DNA from: Tidjanibacter sp.
GTDB lineage: Bacteria > Bacteroidota > Bacteroidia > Bacteroidales > Rikenellaceae
NCBI GenBank assembly: GCA_017630115.1
Contig: JAGBVY010000034.1
Location: 1-14,465 of the forward strand
Reading direction: 5' to 3'
Length of the DNA: 14,465 nt
Every line of letters begins with the position of its first letter. Position 1 is the first letter of the stretch. Positions 13,650 through 14,465 of this stretch are shown here, piece after piece. Made by a program: the position numbers and the translations under genes. The notes beneath the pieces are model-generated. The model saw only the letters and a program-made list of their open reading frames with translations, was not told where the DNA came from and made no database searches.

Positions 13650-14078
13650 CTACTTCTCGCAAATGGCCACTACGGGCAGTATGGTTATGTTGCTGCTGTC
13701 GTACATAGATGGCTCTTTGTAGATGCCCACTTGACGAGCCTTTTTGCCCTTGGGTACGCTGATTATCTGGTCGTTGTAGTAGTAGCTACCCTCCTCGGCC
13801 ATAAATACCACCCTCATACCAACGAATAGCGAAAAGTCGCTGTCGAATTCGTACTTGTCGCTAATGTCGCCGTGGGCAATGGCGTGGCCCTCGGGTGTGA
13901 CTTGGTGTACTTGAAAGCGTCGGATGTTTATCAACTCGCCCGGCTCGTCGAAGAGTGTGAAGTTGGCCAATGGGTCGGGTGGGGAAGGTGGAGTTTGCGA
14001 TGCTTCGTATTCGGCCCAGAGGGAGAGTCCGCCCACGCCTACAAATACGCCAAAGAGGAAGATAAGAAAGTTTTTCAT
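13650..14078 (-). CDS. Membrane-anchored 142-residue protein of unknown function, first gene of the operon
   Basis: Protein of 142 residues. One hydrophobic segment (about 4-21, FLIFLFGVFVGVGGLSLW) follows MKN. No lipobox cysteine is present, so it is a single-pass anchor or uncleaved signal with the rest outside the cytoplasm. A proline-rich linker (TPPSPPDP) leads to a beta-rich domain: INIRRFQVHQV, SLFVGMRVVFMAEE, YYYNDQIISVPKGKKARQVGIY. The last block resembles one I associate with small Bacteroidota proteins of unknown function (YYDDQIIKVPxGK..RQ-G-Y type); this is recollection, not a search. It is the promoter-proximal gene, 11 bases from the zinc ribbon, with A/T-rich leader and an 8-bp palindrome 51 bases upstream. 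Confidence 0.75.
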   Translation of the reverse strand: MKNFLIFLFGVFVGVGGLSLWAEYEASQTPPSPPDPLANFTLFDEPGELINIRRFQVHQVTPEGHAIAHGDISDKYEFDSDFSLFVGMRVVFMAEEGSYYYNDQIISVPKGKKARQVGIYKEPSMYDSSNITILPVVAICEK

Positions 14079-14129
14079 AATGGTTAATTTGTTGATTGAT
14101 AGTTTGTTGTTGTTTTCTTTTGTGTGTGC

Positions 14130-14154
14130 AGATGATTCCTAATCCCAATCATCT
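14130..14154. promoter_or_regulatory. Palindrome upstream of the accessory operon, possible operator
   Basis: AGATGATT and AATCATCT form perfect 8-base inverted arms around a 9-base spacer, 51 bases before the start codon at 14078. The size fits a dimeric repressor site, but it could also be an mRNA stem-loop. No convincing TTTG/TAnnTTTG pair was found in 14079-14250, so the exact promoter is unresolved. Confidence 0.45.
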
Positions 14155-14243
14155 ACAAAGCCGCATAGCCATACAAAAAGTAGCCATCGCCAAAAATTGT
14201 TTTGCCTGTTCATAGTGAAAAAAAGTTTGCTGTTGTAGGTTAC

Positions 14244-14285
14244 AAAAAAAGTCCCGACAACACTCTCTCTAAATGTTGTCGGGAC
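14244..14285 (-). terminator. Rho-independent terminator of the WYL-domain gene
   Basis: On the minus strand an 11-bp perfect stem (GTCCCGACAAC, 14251-14261, with 14275-14285; 13-base loop) is followed by seven T (14244-14250). It lies about 30 bases after the stop codon of the gene at the right edge and separates it from the accessory operon. Confidence 0.92.
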
Positions 14286-14315
14286 AAAGGTACGGGGCGG
14301 TTTTGACAATTACTG

Positions 14316-14465
14316 TCAATGGCTGTTTTGCGGCATTTTTTTGTTGATGCGCTCCACGAGAGAGGCGATGTACTCCTCGAACTCGGGCGTTAGGATGCGG
14401 ATGTCGTGCATAAGACCGAGCGTGAAGCGACCGATGCCCACATAGTCGCAGACCATCGTATCCAA
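14316..14465 (-). CDS. C-terminal end of a WYL-domain protein (partial)
   Basis: Forty-nine residues plus a TGA stop at 14316-14318; the gene continues beyond the right edge. The segment VCDYVGIGRFTLGLMHDIRIL followed by PEFEEYIASLVERI matches the C-terminal part of WYL-domain transcriptional regulators in Bacteroidota, where a GIGRFxLGL stretch precedes a closing helix. WYL proteins are often ligand- or nucleic-acid-sensing regulators and are frequent near defence loci. The N-terminal helix-turn-helix is outside the window, so this rests on a short match. It has its own terminator and is not part of the downstream operon, although it could regulate it. Confidence 0.7.
   Translation of the reverse strand: MDTMVCDYVGIGRFTLGLMHDIRILTPEFEEYIASLVERINKKMPQNSH

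Overview
The window looks like a chromosomal segment of a member of the Bacteroidales, probably close to Alistipes/Rikenellaceae. That placement is inference. It rests on the gene content (KdsC, a THUMP-like methyltransferase, a ComEC without its hydrolase domain, YifB, DnaB, YgiQ, QueA, RNase P RNA), on about 55-58% GC in the housekeeping part, on mostly weak Shine-Dalgarno sites, and on a textbook Bacteroidota promoter (TTTG, 19 bases, TAnnTTTG) in front of rnpB.

Left and middle (1-10450). All genes here lie on the minus strand and are conserved housekeeping genes. Reading with transcription from right to left, they are rnpB (RNase P RNA), queA (queuosine in tRNA), ygiQ (radical SAM protein), dnaB (replicative helicase), yifB/comM-type AAA ATPase, comEC-type DNA-uptake channel, a class I methyltransferase with a THUMP-like tail, and kdsC (Kdo-8-phosphate phosphatase, lipopolysaccharide inner core). 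comEC and the methyltransferase overlap, and dnaB and ygiQ are 9 bases apart, so these pairs are probably co-transcribed. YifB/ComM and ComEC both act in DNA uptake and natural transformation and sit side by side. The gaps hold an unusual amount of short-period repetition: 7-mers of the AATTTTG type touching starts and stops, mosaics of 9-mers, and a triple 27-base hairpin repeat.

Right part (10450-14465). This is accessory. After a repeat-filled spacer comes a degraded 3' fragment of a small gene (10625-10756), then an AT-rich plus-strand gene with a PD-(D/E)XK nuclease signature (10859-11506). It converges through a strong bidirectional hairpin on a compact five-gene minus-strand operon (14078 to 11582). 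The operon encodes a membrane-anchored 142-residue protein, a three-CxxC zinc ribbon, an 81-residue protein, a 114-residue protein, and an RNase J/CPSF-like metallo-beta-lactamase/beta-CASP hydrolase that overlaps the preceding gene by ATGA. The 81-residue gene is the intact relative of the broken fragment at 10625, so the nuclease gene and the hydrolase pair lie between two copies of the same small gene. At the right edge is the C-terminal end of a WYL-domain protein with its own terminator.

The most promising unexplained unit is 10625-14154: two unrelated nuclease-like proteins, a translationally coupled partner of unknown fold, duplicated small-gene remnants and a palindrome ahead of the operon. 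Its function cannot be read from the sequence; a defence or nucleic-acid-processing role is only a hypothesis.
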